A stretch of 13,263 nucleotides of DNA from Chloroflexota bacterium (lineage in GTDB: Bacteria; Chloroflexota; UBA6077; CF-72): contig JAFAWJ010000228.1 in the NCBI GenBank assembly GCA_019242065.1, forward strand, positions 1 through 13,263, read 5' to 3'. Positions within the stretch are counted from its first letter, which is position 1, and the number at the start of each line of letters is the position of its first letter. Positions 6,334 to 13,263 of this stretch are shown one piece after another. The notes under the pieces were generated by a model. It worked only from the letters and a program-made list of their open reading frames with translations, ran no database searches and was not told where the DNA came from. Made by a program: the position numbers and the translations under genes.

Positions 6334-8022
6334 TTACGGGAAGATGAACGGTTGGCCGTTGGTATTCACCGGCGACGGTGCGCTCAGCGCCATTGCCGCG
6401 GCGGGCGTTCGGTGCGTGCCGACGGCGGTCGGGATAAACACGTGGTCCGGCACGTTCGTCGAGTTCGTATTCCGCCTGAGAATCGTCGCCAGCGTCGTGC
6501 CGGCGATCATGTGAGCCGTATTCGAATCAAAGTTCTGATTCTGCCAGAAGAAGCGATCGCCAGTGAGCAGATTGAAGAACTGAAGACCGATGATCACCTC
6601 AAAGGTCTGACCGAGCCGCCCACCGTTGACGTGGGCTTCCGCCAGACCACCCATGAACAGATCGACGTTGTCGATGCTGCCGTACGTCGCCTGCAGGCTT
6701 TGCTGCAGCACCGGGTCACTCGTCAGGGCGCTGAAGGATGTATAGGCGGGCAGGTGCAGCGCCTTCCGCGTCTGGTTCAGCGTGCCGACACCTGCATCGC
6801 GTTCGCGCTGAATGTCGATCGCGATGAGATCGATCGTGTCGATATTGCCGCCGGCGAGCGGCGCAAACAACAGATTCCGCAGTCCGTTCATGACGTAGAC
6901 GTCTGTCGCCTGCGAGTTGTCTACTGAGAGCGAGCGCAGCAGCGGGTTGACGCCGTTGGAGATGTCGATCTGGGCCGTGTTGAAGAATGCGTTCGCGAGC
7001 GATTCGCTGAAGACCTGATTGCCATTGTTGTCGAGGCCTTCTTGCTGGTCCGACACCTGCGAGTGCCCCATGCGGAACGCGGCCTCGGCAAACTCCTGGG
7101 TGACCTGGGCATTCGCGTGCGGGTTGTAGCCGGGATAGCCGCTGGGGAATTGACCCACCAGGAGCGGCAAATACTCGGTGTAGATGATGTTTTCGTATTC
7201 GGCCGTGGTAATCGCCCGAGCCATGTTGTACAGCTGATCGCCGCTCCAACTCGGGTTTTGAGCCTTCAGCGTGGCAACCCAGTAGTTGTGCTCACGCATG
7301 AAGAGCGTCGTGACCGCCGTCAGCTCCGGGTTCTCCATGACGCGCGGGTCACCCGTGACGAAATTCGAGCCGGAGATGGGGAGATACTGGCCGTTGTGCG
7401 AGCTTGTGAGCGTCCCGTCCGGGTTGCGCAAACTAGTCGCCACGGCGGTTGTCGAGCCATACAGCTGTGACAGGTCAAGGTAGCCCGCGGTGGTGTTGAT
7501 GATGGTGTTGGTTGTCGGATTCCTGTCGTCGCGGGTCATGTCGATGACTGAGCCGTTCGGAAACACGGGATCACCGACCGGCACCGTGATGTTGATAGGC
7601 GTGCCGGATGGTGAGTTGGATTCAAGATCCAGATCGTGATCCACGAACTGCCCGAACACATACAACCATGCCGAGGCACCTGGATCCGTGGTGGCGCCAT
7701 TCTGGCCCTGCGCACCGGTGCCACCCGCGATGACGTTGCTGATGGTTCTCGGGTTCGGTCCGTCCACCAGCCCGTCGTTGGGCCCGGGCGCGAAGTTGAG
7801 CGGAGCCAGTGCTAGCTCCGGACTGTTTGGGGTCGCATTGGGGCTTTGACCGGTCAGGTTGTTGTTCACACCGCCGATGGGCCGGAATTCGTTGAGCAGT
7901 GTGACCGGCGGCAACGAACTCGGGGTTGTCGAGGCCGGCGCAGTCTGCGCGAAGGTCGGTGAAGCCAGGCTGCCGGTGAGTACGCACGCGGCAGTTATCC
8001 CAATGACTCTGTCTCTGAGCAA
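6334..8022 (-). CDS. Secreted animal-type haem peroxidase (peroxidase-cyclooxygenase superfamily)
   Basis: The protein has 562 residues. A TTG start at 8022-8020 is chosen because AGGAG lies 7 nt upstream and a signal peptide follows directly (hydrophobic residues 6-20, probable cleavage after TFA at 25). Catalytic landmarks of the myeloperoxidase fold are present. FGQFVDHDLDL carries the haem-linking Asp128 and distal His129, with calcium-ligand Asp130. The calcium loop YLDLSQLYGS has Asp183 and Ser185. Distal Arg227 and haem-linking Glu230 fall in DPRVMENPEL, and proximal His320 in AAFRMGHSQV. The closing MGGLAEAH and GLQFFNLLTGDRFFW motifs are intact. The usual proximal Asn is Asp403 in AIDIQRERDAG, where the common RDHG reads RDAG. 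Such enzymes use hydrogen peroxide to oxidise halides, thiocyanate or phenols. As an exported enzyme it may serve defence or oxidation of extracellular organics. No partner gene is adjacent. Confidence 0.94.
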   Translation of the reverse strand: MLRDRVIGITAACVLTGSLASPTFAQTAPASTTPSSLPPVTLLNEFRPIGGVNNNLTGQSPNATPNSPELALAPLNFAPGPNDGLVDGPNPRTISNVIAGGTGAQGQNGATTDPGASAWLYVFGQFVDHDLDLESNSPSGTPINITVPVGDPVFPNGSVIDMTRDDRNPTTNTIINTTAGYLDLSQLYGSTTAVATSLRNPDGTLTSSHNGQYLPISGSNFVTGDPRVMENPELTAVTTLFMREHNYWVATLKAQNPSWSGDQLYNMARAITTAEYENIIYTEYLPLLVGQFPSGYPGYNPHANAQVTQEFAEAAFRMGHSQVSDQQEGLDNNGNQVFSESLANAFFNTAQIDISNGVNPLLRSLSVDNSQATDVYVMNGLRNLLFAPLAGGNIDTIDLIAIDIQRERDAGVGTLNQTRKALHLPAYTSFSALTSDPVLQQSLQATYGSIDNVDLFMGGLAEAHVNGGRLGQTFEVIIGLQFFNLLTGDRFFWQNQNFDSNTAHMIAGTTLATILRRNTNSTNVPDHVFIPTAVGTHRTPAAAMALSAPSPVNTNGQPFIFP

Positions 8023-8029
8023 TGCAATT

Positions 8030-8034
8030 CTCCT
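8030..8034 (-). promoter_or_regulatory. Shine-Dalgarno that fixes the TTG start of the peroxidase
   Basis: The minus strand reads AGGAG, then seven bases, then TTG. No ATG or GTG in the same frame lies at a suitable distance, and the signal peptide begins straight after the TTG. Confidence 0.8.
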
Positions 8035-8066
8035 GACAACATTTCAGAGCAGCGCGTGGCTCACGC

Positions 8067-8099
8067 CACCTGGATGTCTCTACAGGCGGCCGCCAGGTG
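8067..8099. promoter_or_regulatory. Inverted repeat upstream of the peroxidase, possible operator
   Basis: CACCTGG (8067-8073) and CCAGGTG (8093-8099) form a perfect 7-bp inverted repeat with 19 bases between. The 10-bp palindrome GGCGGCCGCC (8085-8094) overlaps the right arm. It lies 45-77 bp upstream of the peroxidase start codon, where a regulator would sit. No regulator gene is in the window, so the role is conjecture. Confidence 0.35.
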
Positions 8100-8138
8100 C
8101 GCACGACGCGACGCCTGGGCGTCACGCTGCTGTCATCG

Positions 8139-8217
8139 TCGCTCGGCGACTCCGTCGCGAAGTCGGTGACGGAGCTACCTGTCGCCGAGCGAGGGTCGGT
8201 TCCCTCTCGTTGTTTCT
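8139..8217. repeat. Large inverted repeat followed by terminator-like hairpin
   Basis: A perfect 12-bp inverted repeat pairs TCGCTCGGCGAC (8139-8150) with GTCGCCGAGCGA (8181-8192). The stem is extended inward by TCCGTC (8151-8156) and GACGGA (8168-8173), leaving a 7-base bulge and an 11-base loop. Directly after it, GAGGG (8191-8195) and CCCTC (8202-8206) form a second small hairpin followed by the T-rich TCGTTGTTTCTGT on the plus strand. The second hairpin looks like a weak intrinsic terminator, yet no plus-strand gene precedes it. It could end a small RNA, lie in the peroxidase leader on the minus strand, or be left from a lost gene. Confidence 0.6.
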
Positions 8218-8479
8218 GTCAGCGGGCCGGTGCGGGGCGACACCCGGAGCGCTTTCGACAGCTATTCACAAGCGTATGGCTCCCCGCCTGTCTACTACTG
8301 GTCCGATCCGACCGTATGCTGCTCCTCCGTCAGCCCTGTCGGTATGTCCAGCTGTGGAGATCCGATGCCACAATTCCGACTAACGCGAGCACTCCGGAGT
8401 GTGTTACGACCCTTGGCTACAATCGTGTCAATACCGGCCTGCGGCAGCCACGGTGGCCCGCCGCGCGGCGCGGCGACAG

Positions 8480-8676
8480 GCCGCAGCGACAGGCATCGTG
8501 GCAACGGCTGGCGAGGTCGACGCGGACCTGATTGTGATGAGCACGCGCGGCCGGCCGGACTATTGCGGTCGGTCCTGGGCAGCGTCGCGGATGAAGTGGT
8601 TCGCACGTCTCGTCGGTCAGTCTTGCTGGTGCCGCGGGTTGCACAACCACGGCCGCCTGGATGTTGCCCGACGTAA
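8480..8676 (+). pseudogene. Universal stress protein remnant, frameshifted
   Basis: In one frame the plus strand encodes [20 protein letters not shown] (8495-8554), the typical Usp segment leading to the nucleotide-binding loop. The matching continuation [20 protein letters not shown] (from 8557) plus SVLLVPR lies in the next frame and ends at TAA 8674-8676. Two bases, CC, stand where one codon is expected, so one base is missing within GGCCGGCCGG (8549-8558). Upstream, RRGD (8466-8477) in a third frame could be the preceding Usp segment, which would mean a second frameshift. No N-terminal Usp part (the ILVPLDGS-type start) can be found. The gene is therefore truncated as well as shifted, although an assembly error at 8549-8558 could account for that one shift. 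Left bound approximate. Confidence 0.72.
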
Positions 8677-8722
8677 ACAGAACGGTAGCTCACGTGCCAG
8701 AACACGTCAGTTCATGCGAGCC

Positions 8723-8728
8723 TACACT
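8723..8728 (+). promoter_or_regulatory. Probable -10 box of the phosphoketolase gene
   Basis: TACACT lies 12 bases before the phosphoketolase ATG at 8741, predicting a leader of only a few bases. No Shine-Dalgarno of normal strength precedes this ATG and no good -35 is seen. This resembles the TACAAT arrangement ahead of the gene at 2297. Confidence 0.4.
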
Positions 8729-8740
8729 CTAGAAGCCATC

Positions 8741-11131
8741 ATGCACTTGCAATCGACCAGAGCCGAGCCACTCAGCTCGAGCGAGCTTCAGCGCATCGAC
8801 GCCTACTGGCGAGCCTGCAATTTTCTGTGCGCGGGCATGATCTACCTGCGCGACAATCCGTTAGCGCGCGAGCCGCTTCGCCCCGAGCACATCAAAAACC
8901 GCTTGCTCGGACACTGGGGCTCCGACCCCGGTCAGACGTTCGCCTGGGTTCACCTGAACCGGGTAATCGCCAGGTACGACCTGAACATGATCTACATCTC
9001 GGGTCCTGGGCACGGCGCACCAGCCGTGATTTCCAACTGTTACCTGGAGGGCACCTACTCGGAGGTGTACCCCGAAAAGAGCCAGGACGAAGATGGTCTT
9101 TTACGGCTGATGCGCGCGTTCTCGTTCCCCGGACAACTGGGCAGCCACTGCACCCCCGAAGTGCCCGGCTCCATCCACGAAGGCGGCGAGCTGGGCTACA
9201 GCGTGTCGCACGCGTTCGGCGCGGCCTTCGACAATCCGGACCTCATCGTCAGTGTGGTCGTCGGCGACGGCGAGGCCGAAACGGGTCCGCTGGCCACCTC
9301 GTGGCATTCGAACAAATTTCTGAACCCGGTGCGCGACGGCGCGGTGCTGCCCATCCTGCACCTGAACGGCTACAAGATCGCCAATCCGACGCTCCTCGCG
9401 CGGATCTCCACCGAAGAACTGGAGGCTCTGTTCAAAGGCTATGGTTGGGCGCCGACGATCGTCGAAGGCGACGACCCCATGGACATGCATCAGCGGATGG
9501 CCAGCGCACTCGACGAGGCGATCGAAGGCATCCGCTCGATTCAGCACGCTGCGCGCGAGTCGGGGAGCGCAGAGCGGCCGCGGTGGCCGATGCTCATTCT
9601 GCGCACCCCCAAGGGTTGGACCGGACCCAAGGAGGTTGACGGTCACCGGATCGAAGGCTCGTGGCGCGCCCACCAGGTCCCCGTGCTCGACGTGACGTCG
9701 AATCCCGAGCACTTGAAGGTGGTGGAGGACTGGCTGCGCAGTTATCGACCGGAGGAGCTGTTCGACGCCAACGGTACGCTGATCCCAGAGCTGCGGTCTC
9801 TGCCACCGGAAGGCGATCGTCGCATGAGCGCCAATCCGCACGCCAACGGCGGTCGACTGCGCAAGGCGCTGAATCTGCCGGACTTTCGTGACTACGCCGT
9901 TGGGATTGACCGACCGGGAGCGATCGAAGCCTCGCCCACCGAAACGCTGGGCACGTACCTGCGCGACGTCATGCGGCAAAACATGACCAGCTTTCGGATC
10001 TTCAGCCCTGACGAAAATGCCTCAAACCGCCTCCAGGGCGTCTACGAGGCGAGCCAGAAGACCTGGCTGGCTGAGATTCGACCTGAAGATGCGGACGGCA
10101 CGCATATCTCACCCGACGGCCGGGTGATGGAGATGCTCAGCGAGCACACGCTCGAAGGCTGGCTCGAGGGTTACCTGCTCACCGGTCGGCACGGGCTGTT
10201 CAACACGTACGAAGCCTTCGTGCACATTATCGACTCGATGTACAACCAGCACGCCAAGTGGCTGGACAAGTCGAAAGCCGAGCTGTCCTGGCGCGCACCG
10301 ATTTCGTCCTTGAATCTCTTGATTTCGTCGCTGGTCTGGCGTCAGGACCACAACGGCTTCACGCACCAGGACCCTGGTTTTCTCGACCTGGTAAGCAACA
10401 AGAGCGCTGAGGTGACGCGGATCTATCTGCCACCGGACGCCAACTGCCTGCTGAGCGTGGGCGACCACTGCCTGCGCAGCGAGGACTACGTGAACGTGAT
10501 CGTGGCGGACAAGCAACCCCATCTGGTGTACCTGGACATGGAGGCGGCGATCACCCACTGCACCAAGGGCATTGGGATCTGGGAGTGGGCCAGCAATGAC
10601 CAGGGCGCCGACCCAGACGTGGTCATTGCCAGCGCCGGCGACGTGTTGACGCAGGAAGCGCTGGCGGCTGTCGCCATTCTTCGCGAGCGACTCCCCGACC
10701 TCAAAATCCGGTTCGTGAACGTGGTCGACCTGTACCGGCTGCAGAACGATACGGAGCACCCGCACGGACTCTCTGATCGCGACTTCGATTCGTTGTTCAC
10801 CCGGGACAAACCGGTGATCTTCAATTTCCACGGCTATCCGTGGCTCATTCACAAGTTCACCTATCGGCGCACCAACCACGCCAACATCCATGTGCGCGGG
10901 TACAAGGAACAGGGCAACATCAACACGCCGCTGGAGCTGGCGATCCGCAACCAGGTCGATCGCTTCAATCTGGCGATCGACGTGATCGACCGCGTGCCGC
11001 GGCTGCAAGGCTCCGGGGCGCACCTCAAGGAGTGGCTCAAAGGCCAGATCATCGACAGCATCGCGTACGCGTATACCGAGGGCATCGATCGGCCAGAAGC
11101 TCGGAACTGGCGCTGGTCCGAGAGTCTATAA
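8741..11131 (+). CDS. xfp: Xylulose-5-phosphate/fructose-6-phosphate phosphoketolase
   Basis: This 796-residue cytoplasmic thiamine-diphosphate enzyme splits xylulose 5-phosphate (and usually fructose 6-phosphate) with phosphate into acetyl phosphate plus glyceraldehyde 3-phosphate or erythrose 4-phosphate. Family signatures EGGELGY (147-153) and GDGEAETG (175-182) are present, with cofactor segment NGYKIAN (209-215). Residues matching the catalytic set known in bifidobacterial enzymes are kept: His58 (GHWGS), His91 (GPGHGAP), His136 (GSHC), His311 (RAHQVP), Glu468 (SEHTLEGW) and His542 (FTHQDPG). N-terminal, middle and C-terminal XFP domains are all complete. The frame is open upstream to 8399 or beyond, but that part encodes Usp remnant and filler; the family N-terminus ([14 protein letters not shown]) fits the ATG at 8741. 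An in-frame ATG at 8714 is less likely because the -10-like box lies after it. Acetate kinase is not adjacent. Confidence 0.97.
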   Translation: MHLQSTRAEPLSSSELQRIDAYWRACNFLCAGMIYLRDNPLAREPLRPEHIKNRLLGHWGSDPGQTFAWVHLNRVIARYDLNMIYISGPGHGAPAVISNCYLEGTYSEVYPEKSQDEDGLLRLMRAFSFPGQLGSHCTPEVPGSIHEGGELGYSVSHAFGAAFDNPDLIVSVVVGDGEAETGPLATSWHSNKFLNPVRDGAVLPILHLNGYKIANPTLLARISTEELEALFKGYGWAPTIVEGDDPMDMHQRMASALDEAIEGIRSIQHAARESGSAERPRWPMLILRTPKGWTGPKEVDGHRIEGSWRAHQVPVLDVTSNPEHLKVVEDWLRSYRPEELFDANGTLIPELRSLPPEGDRRMSANPHANGGRLRKALNLPDFRDYAVGIDRPGAIEASPTETLGTYLRDVMRQNMTSFRIFSPDENASNRLQGVYEASQKTWLAEIRPEDADGTHISPDGRVMEMLSEHTLEGWLEGYLLTGRHGLFNTYEAFVHIIDSMYNQHAKWLDKSKAELSWRAPISSLNLLISSLVWRQDHNGFTHQDPGFLDLVSNKSAEVTRIYLPPDANCLLSVGDHCLRSEDYVNVIVADKQPHLVYLDMEAAITHCTKGIGIWEWASNDQGADPDVVIASAGDVLTQEALAAVAILRERLPDLKIRFVNVVDLYRLQNDTEHPHGLSDRDFDSLFTRDKPVIFNFHGYPWLIHKFTYRRTNHANIHVRGYKEQGNINTPLELAIRNQVDRFNLAIDVIDRVPRLQGSGAHLKEWLKGQIIDSIAYAYTEGIDRPEARNWRWSESL

Positions 11132-11135
11132 TCGC

Positions 11136-11186
11136 GCGGCGACGAGGAGCCGTCTTGATCTAGCGGGCCGGGCTCATCCTCGCCGC
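11136..11186. terminator. Imperfect hairpin between convergent phosphoketolase and LLM genes
   Basis: GCGGCGA (11136-11142) pairs with TCGCCGC (11180-11186), and further in GAGCC (11147-11151) pairs with GGCTC (11171-11175). A 4-by-4 internal loop and a 19-base apical loop remain. It spans the 42-bp gap and the last codons of the minus-strand LLM gene. No T-tract follows on either strand, so it is only a candidate bidirectional terminator. Confidence 0.4.
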
Positions 11187-12310
11187 TGCCACTCCTCAGC
11201 CAGCAGCTCGTACGAGCGGACCCGGTCTACGTGATCGTGCGTGATCGTAGTGATGATCAGCTCATCCGCATCAGTCGCCTCACGCAGCTGTTCGAGCTGG
11301 TCGGCCACCTGGTCCGGCGAACCGACGAACTGGGTCTCGACGCGGTCGACGACGAGCTGGCGATCCGCGTCGCTCCAGGTATGCTTGCGCGCTTCGGCTG
11401 GAGCCGGGAACGGAATTGCACCCTCGCCGCTGCGGATGCTGCGCACCCACAGGCCGAACCCGGTCGCCAGCTCGTGGGCTGTGGCGCCGTCGCGGGCCAC
11501 GACCACGTCCGCCGACACACTGACGTACGGTCGCTGCAGCTCGGCGGACGGTTGGAATGCCGCCCGGTAGCCGTCCACCGCCTCGAGAACCGTCGCCGGA
11601 CTGACGTGATAATTGGCCGCAAACCGCAGCCCATTGGCACCGGCGACGGTGGCGCTTTCTCCACCGCTGCTGCCAAGAACCCAGACCTGGAGCTGCGCGC
11701 CGGAGCCGGGCACCACGCGTGCGGGCTCGCCCTCGCGGGACCGGTACGTGCCGGCGAGGAGGGCCAGCATGTCGCCGACTTGCTCCGTATAGTTCTGCGG
11801 CTGCGCACCGGGCAACTGGAGCAGCGTGCGCTGCATCGCGAAGCGCGGCGAATTGACCAGGTGCGCGGGCGAGTAGCGCGCGGGAATGCGCACCCCGTTG
11901 GTCGTCCAGCCGTCGACAACGGCCGTCCGCGAACCGCCGACGAGTGCAGCTTCAGGTTTCGCCTGTGGCCGGCCACCGGAGCGGCCGATGCCCAGATCGA
12001 GGCGGCCGGGGTGGAGCGCGTCGATCAGGCCGAACTCCTCGACCGTCGACAAAGCCGTGCGGTGCCCCATCTGGACGGCGCCAGAGCCGATGCGGATGTG
12101 GGCGGTCGCCGCGGCGGTCAGTGCCAGGACGACGGCCGGCGAGGTACCCGCCACGCCCGGATTGAGATGGTGTTCGGCAAACCAGTAGCGCGTGTAGCCG
12201 AGCCGTTCGGCGCGCTGCGCCAGGTCGATGCTGTTGCGCAGCGCCTGGGCAGCGTCGGAACCAGACAAGACCGGCACCAGATCCAGAACTGCGAGCGGAA
12301 TGTTGGCCAC
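11174..12310 (-). CDS. LLM-class flavin-dependent oxidoreductase, MsnO8/YhbW-like subtype
   Basis: The protein has 378 residues with a GTG start at 12310-12308. A GAGAGG-like Shine-Dalgarno lies about 9-10 nt upstream. The N-terminus IPLAVLDLVPVLSG, followed by LAQRAERLGYTRYWFAEHH (about 31-49), is typical of the MsnO8-like branch of luciferase-family proteins. So are IRIGSGAVQMGHRTALSTVEEFGLIDAL and GRLDLGIGRSGG. The C-terminus has FVGSPDQVADQLEQL and the final DELIITTITHDH segment. The enzyme is expected to bind FMN and act as a cytoplasmic monooxygenase or oxidoreductase; the substrate is unknown. It is the second gene of an operon: the upstream LLM gene stops 12 bp before this start. It converges on phosphoketolase. 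Confidence 0.93.
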   Translation of the reverse strand: MANIPLAVLDLVPVLSGSDAAQALRNSIDLAQRAERLGYTRYWFAEHHLNPGVAGTSPAVVLALTAAATAHIRIGSGAVQMGHRTALSTVEEFGLIDALHPGRLDLGIGRSGGRPQAKPEAALVGGSRTAVVDGWTTNGVRIPARYSPAHLVNSPRFAMQRTLLQLPGAQPQNYTEQVGDMLALLAGTYRSREGEPARVVPGSGAQLQVWVLGSSGGESATVAGANGLRFAANYHVSPATVLEAVDGYRAAFQPSAELQRPYVSVSADVVVARDGATAHELATGFGLWVRSIRSGEGAIPFPAPAEARKHTWSDADRQLVVDRVETQFVGSPDQVADQLEQLREATDADELIITTITHDHVDRVRSYELLAEEWQRRG

Positions 12311-12322
12311 GCGTCTTGCCTC

Positions 12323-13263
12323 TCAGTCAGCCCCGGAGCTGACCGGCACTGAAAGACGGCCAGACCCAGCACGCTCGGCGTCGGTCACCGGGCCCCAACC
12401 CCAGGCCGGGTCGGGAATCTCACGACGGAGTGTCGGCGCGATCTCGGCCTGGAAGAGCTCCAGGCTGGCGCGGTGCTGGGCCTCCGTCAAACTTCCGGCG
12501 TCGGCGTGCAGATGCAGGACCGAGTGTCCGAGCTGCGCGTGGTAGCGATGCACCTTGTCGATGATCTGCGCCGGACTACCGATCAGCGCCGAGCTCCGCT
12601 CGATGTAGTCCTCCAGCGTGGGAAACACCGGCTGGAGACCCATGCGGCGCTGCATGGCCAGGTAACCCTCGAACGCGGGACGGTAATGCGCGATTGCGTC
12701 CTGCGAGTTGCGTTCAGCGTAATAGCCCGCCGTACCCGCTCCGACCGTCACCTGCGCCGGATCGTGACCGTAGAAGGCCCAGCGTTCGCGGTAGTAGCGG
12801 ACGAGCTCCGCGTAGGGCTCGATCGGATTGGTCACGTTCGCGGAAAACAACGGATCCCCGTATCGCGCGGCCAGGTCGACCGAGGCTTTGCTGGTCGCAC
12901 TACCGTGCCAGATACGCACGGGCTGCTGCAGAGGCAGCGGCCAGACTTCGGCGTCGTGCAACGAGGGCCGGTATCTGGGCTCCGCGGTAATCCGATGCTC
13001 ACGCCAGATCCGACGGAACAGGTCGTACGACTCGGCGTTGCGGTCCCACTGATCCTGCTCGGTGACGTGAAACAGCTGCCGCTGCGCTGCGCCGTTGCCC
13101 TTGCTGATGATCAGCTCCAGGGGACCATCCGAGAGGTTGTCGAGCGTGGCGTAATCCTCGTAGGCGCGCACCGGATCGAGCAGGCTCAGCGTGGTGACGG
13201 CGGTGAACAGGCGAATCTTCGACGTACGCGCGGCCAGATTGCTCAGGACGACAGGCGGTGAGG
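12323..13263 (-). CDS. LLM-class flavin-dependent oxidoreductase (5' end outside window)
   Basis: The frame is open from the TGA at 12323-12325 to the window edge, 312 visible residues, and the true start lies beyond 13263. A GTG at 13171 is internal: codons upstream of it read PPVVLSNLAARTSKIRLFTA and LSLLDPVRAYEDYATLDNLS, the conserved barrel core of LLM oxidoreductases. Further on are LELIISKGNG (usually a GxGxG-rich strand), EVWPLPLQQPVRIWHGSATS (substrate/flavin region), ALIGSPAQIIDKVHRYHAQLG and a C-terminal helix. It is a probable FMN-dependent monooxygenase of unknown substrate. It is first, within this window, of an operon with the 11174-12310 gene (12-bp gap). The two differ in their core motifs, so they are not a recent duplication. 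Confidence 0.92.
   Translation of the reverse strand, partial: SPPVVLSNLAARTSKIRLFTAVTTLSLLDPVRAYEDYATLDNLSDGPLELIISKGNGAAQRQLFHVTEQDQWDRNAESYDLFRRIWREHRITAEPRYRPSLHDAEVWPLPLQQPVRIWHGSATSKASVDLAARYGDPLFSANVTNPIEPYAELVRYYRERWAFYGHDPAQVTVGAGTAGYYAERNSQDAIAHYRPAFEGYLAMQRRMGLQPVFPTLEDYIERSSALIGSPAQIIDKVHRYHAQLGHSVLHLHADAGSLTEAQHRASLELFQAEIAPTLRREIPDPAWGWGPVTDAERAGSGRLSVPVSSGAD

Noticed and set aside
8097..8531. Plus-strand open frame across the peroxidase-phosphoketolase gap
   Set aside because: Its translation matches no family, is Arg/Leu-rich, and runs through the inverted repeats; only its end touches the Usp remnant.
8714..8740. Alternative phosphoketolase start at ATG 8714
   Set aside because: It would place the TACACT box inside the coding region and adds nine residues not seen in the family; kept only as a remote option.
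9101..11023. Long minus-strand open frames across phosphoketolase
   Set aside because: They mirror the phosphoketolase codons and show no domain of their own.
8399..11131. A 910-residue Usp-phosphoketolase fusion protein
   Set aside because: The upstream part is a Usp fragment that changes frame mid-domain followed by filler. The family N-terminus and a -10-like box support the ATG at 8741.
11231..12352. Long plus-strand open frame opposite the LLM gene
   Set aside because: Its translation has no family resemblance and is His/Arg/Val-rich, as expected for the reverse of a GC-rich gene.
12323..13171. A complete LLM gene starting at GTG 13171
   Set aside because: Codons upstream to the window edge encode conserved LLM core sequence, so the gene is cut by the window rather than starting here.
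1..13263. CRISPR array, insertion sequence ends, phage genes
   Set aside because: No regularly spaced repeats, transposase motifs or phage-like genes were seen on either strand.

Overview
The window is GC-rich and gene-dense. It carries ten recognisable protein genes (two cut by the window edges), one decayed gene, and no rRNA, tRNA, CRISPR array or insertion sequence that I can see. The gene mix suggests a free-living, chemoheterotrophic, high-GC bacterium: twin-arginine-type lipoprotein solute-binding proteins, several flavin-dependent luciferase-like (LLM) oxidoreductases, phosphoketolase, a secreted animal-type haem peroxidase, and apparently leaderless promoters. A terrestrial Chloroflexota-type organism is my best guess, with an actinobacterium as the alternative. 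This is inference; there is no phylogenetic marker in the window beyond peptide deformylase.

Layout from left to right. (1) 2-706 (+) is the C-terminal part of a family-5 ABC transporter solute-binding protein. (2) 839-1252 (-) is a small VOC/glyoxalase-fold protein. A 407-bp gap without genes separates it from the next block. (3) 1660-6267 (+) is a compact block: peptide deformylase (def), a second solute-binding lipoprotein paralogous to the first, a cobalamin-independent methionine-synthase-like zinc methyltransferase that overlaps the lipoprotein gene by 8 bp, and an LLM oxidoreductase 10 bp further on. It ends in an unusual interlocked set of inverted repeats. (4) 6334-8022 (-) is a secreted animal-type haem peroxidase with a TTG start. 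(5) 8023-8740 is a 718-bp gap with several inverted repeats, a frameshifted remnant of a universal stress protein, and a promoter-like site. (6) 8741-11131 (+) is phosphoketolase. (7) 11174-13263 (-) is a two-gene LLM oxidoreductase operon convergent with phosphoketolase; its first gene runs off the window.

Working together: the solute-binding protein, methyltransferase and flavin oxidoreductase at 2297-6267 look co-transcribed and translationally coupled. A reasonable but unproven reading is that they capture a small organic solute outside the cell and process it by oxidative cleavage and methyl/thiol transfer. No permease or ATPase gene is in view, so the transporter partner must lie elsewhere. 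Three LLM enzymes of different subtypes in about 8 kb point to a lineage with expanded flavin monooxygenases. Phosphoketolase stands alone, without acetate kinase or phosphotransacetylase nearby.
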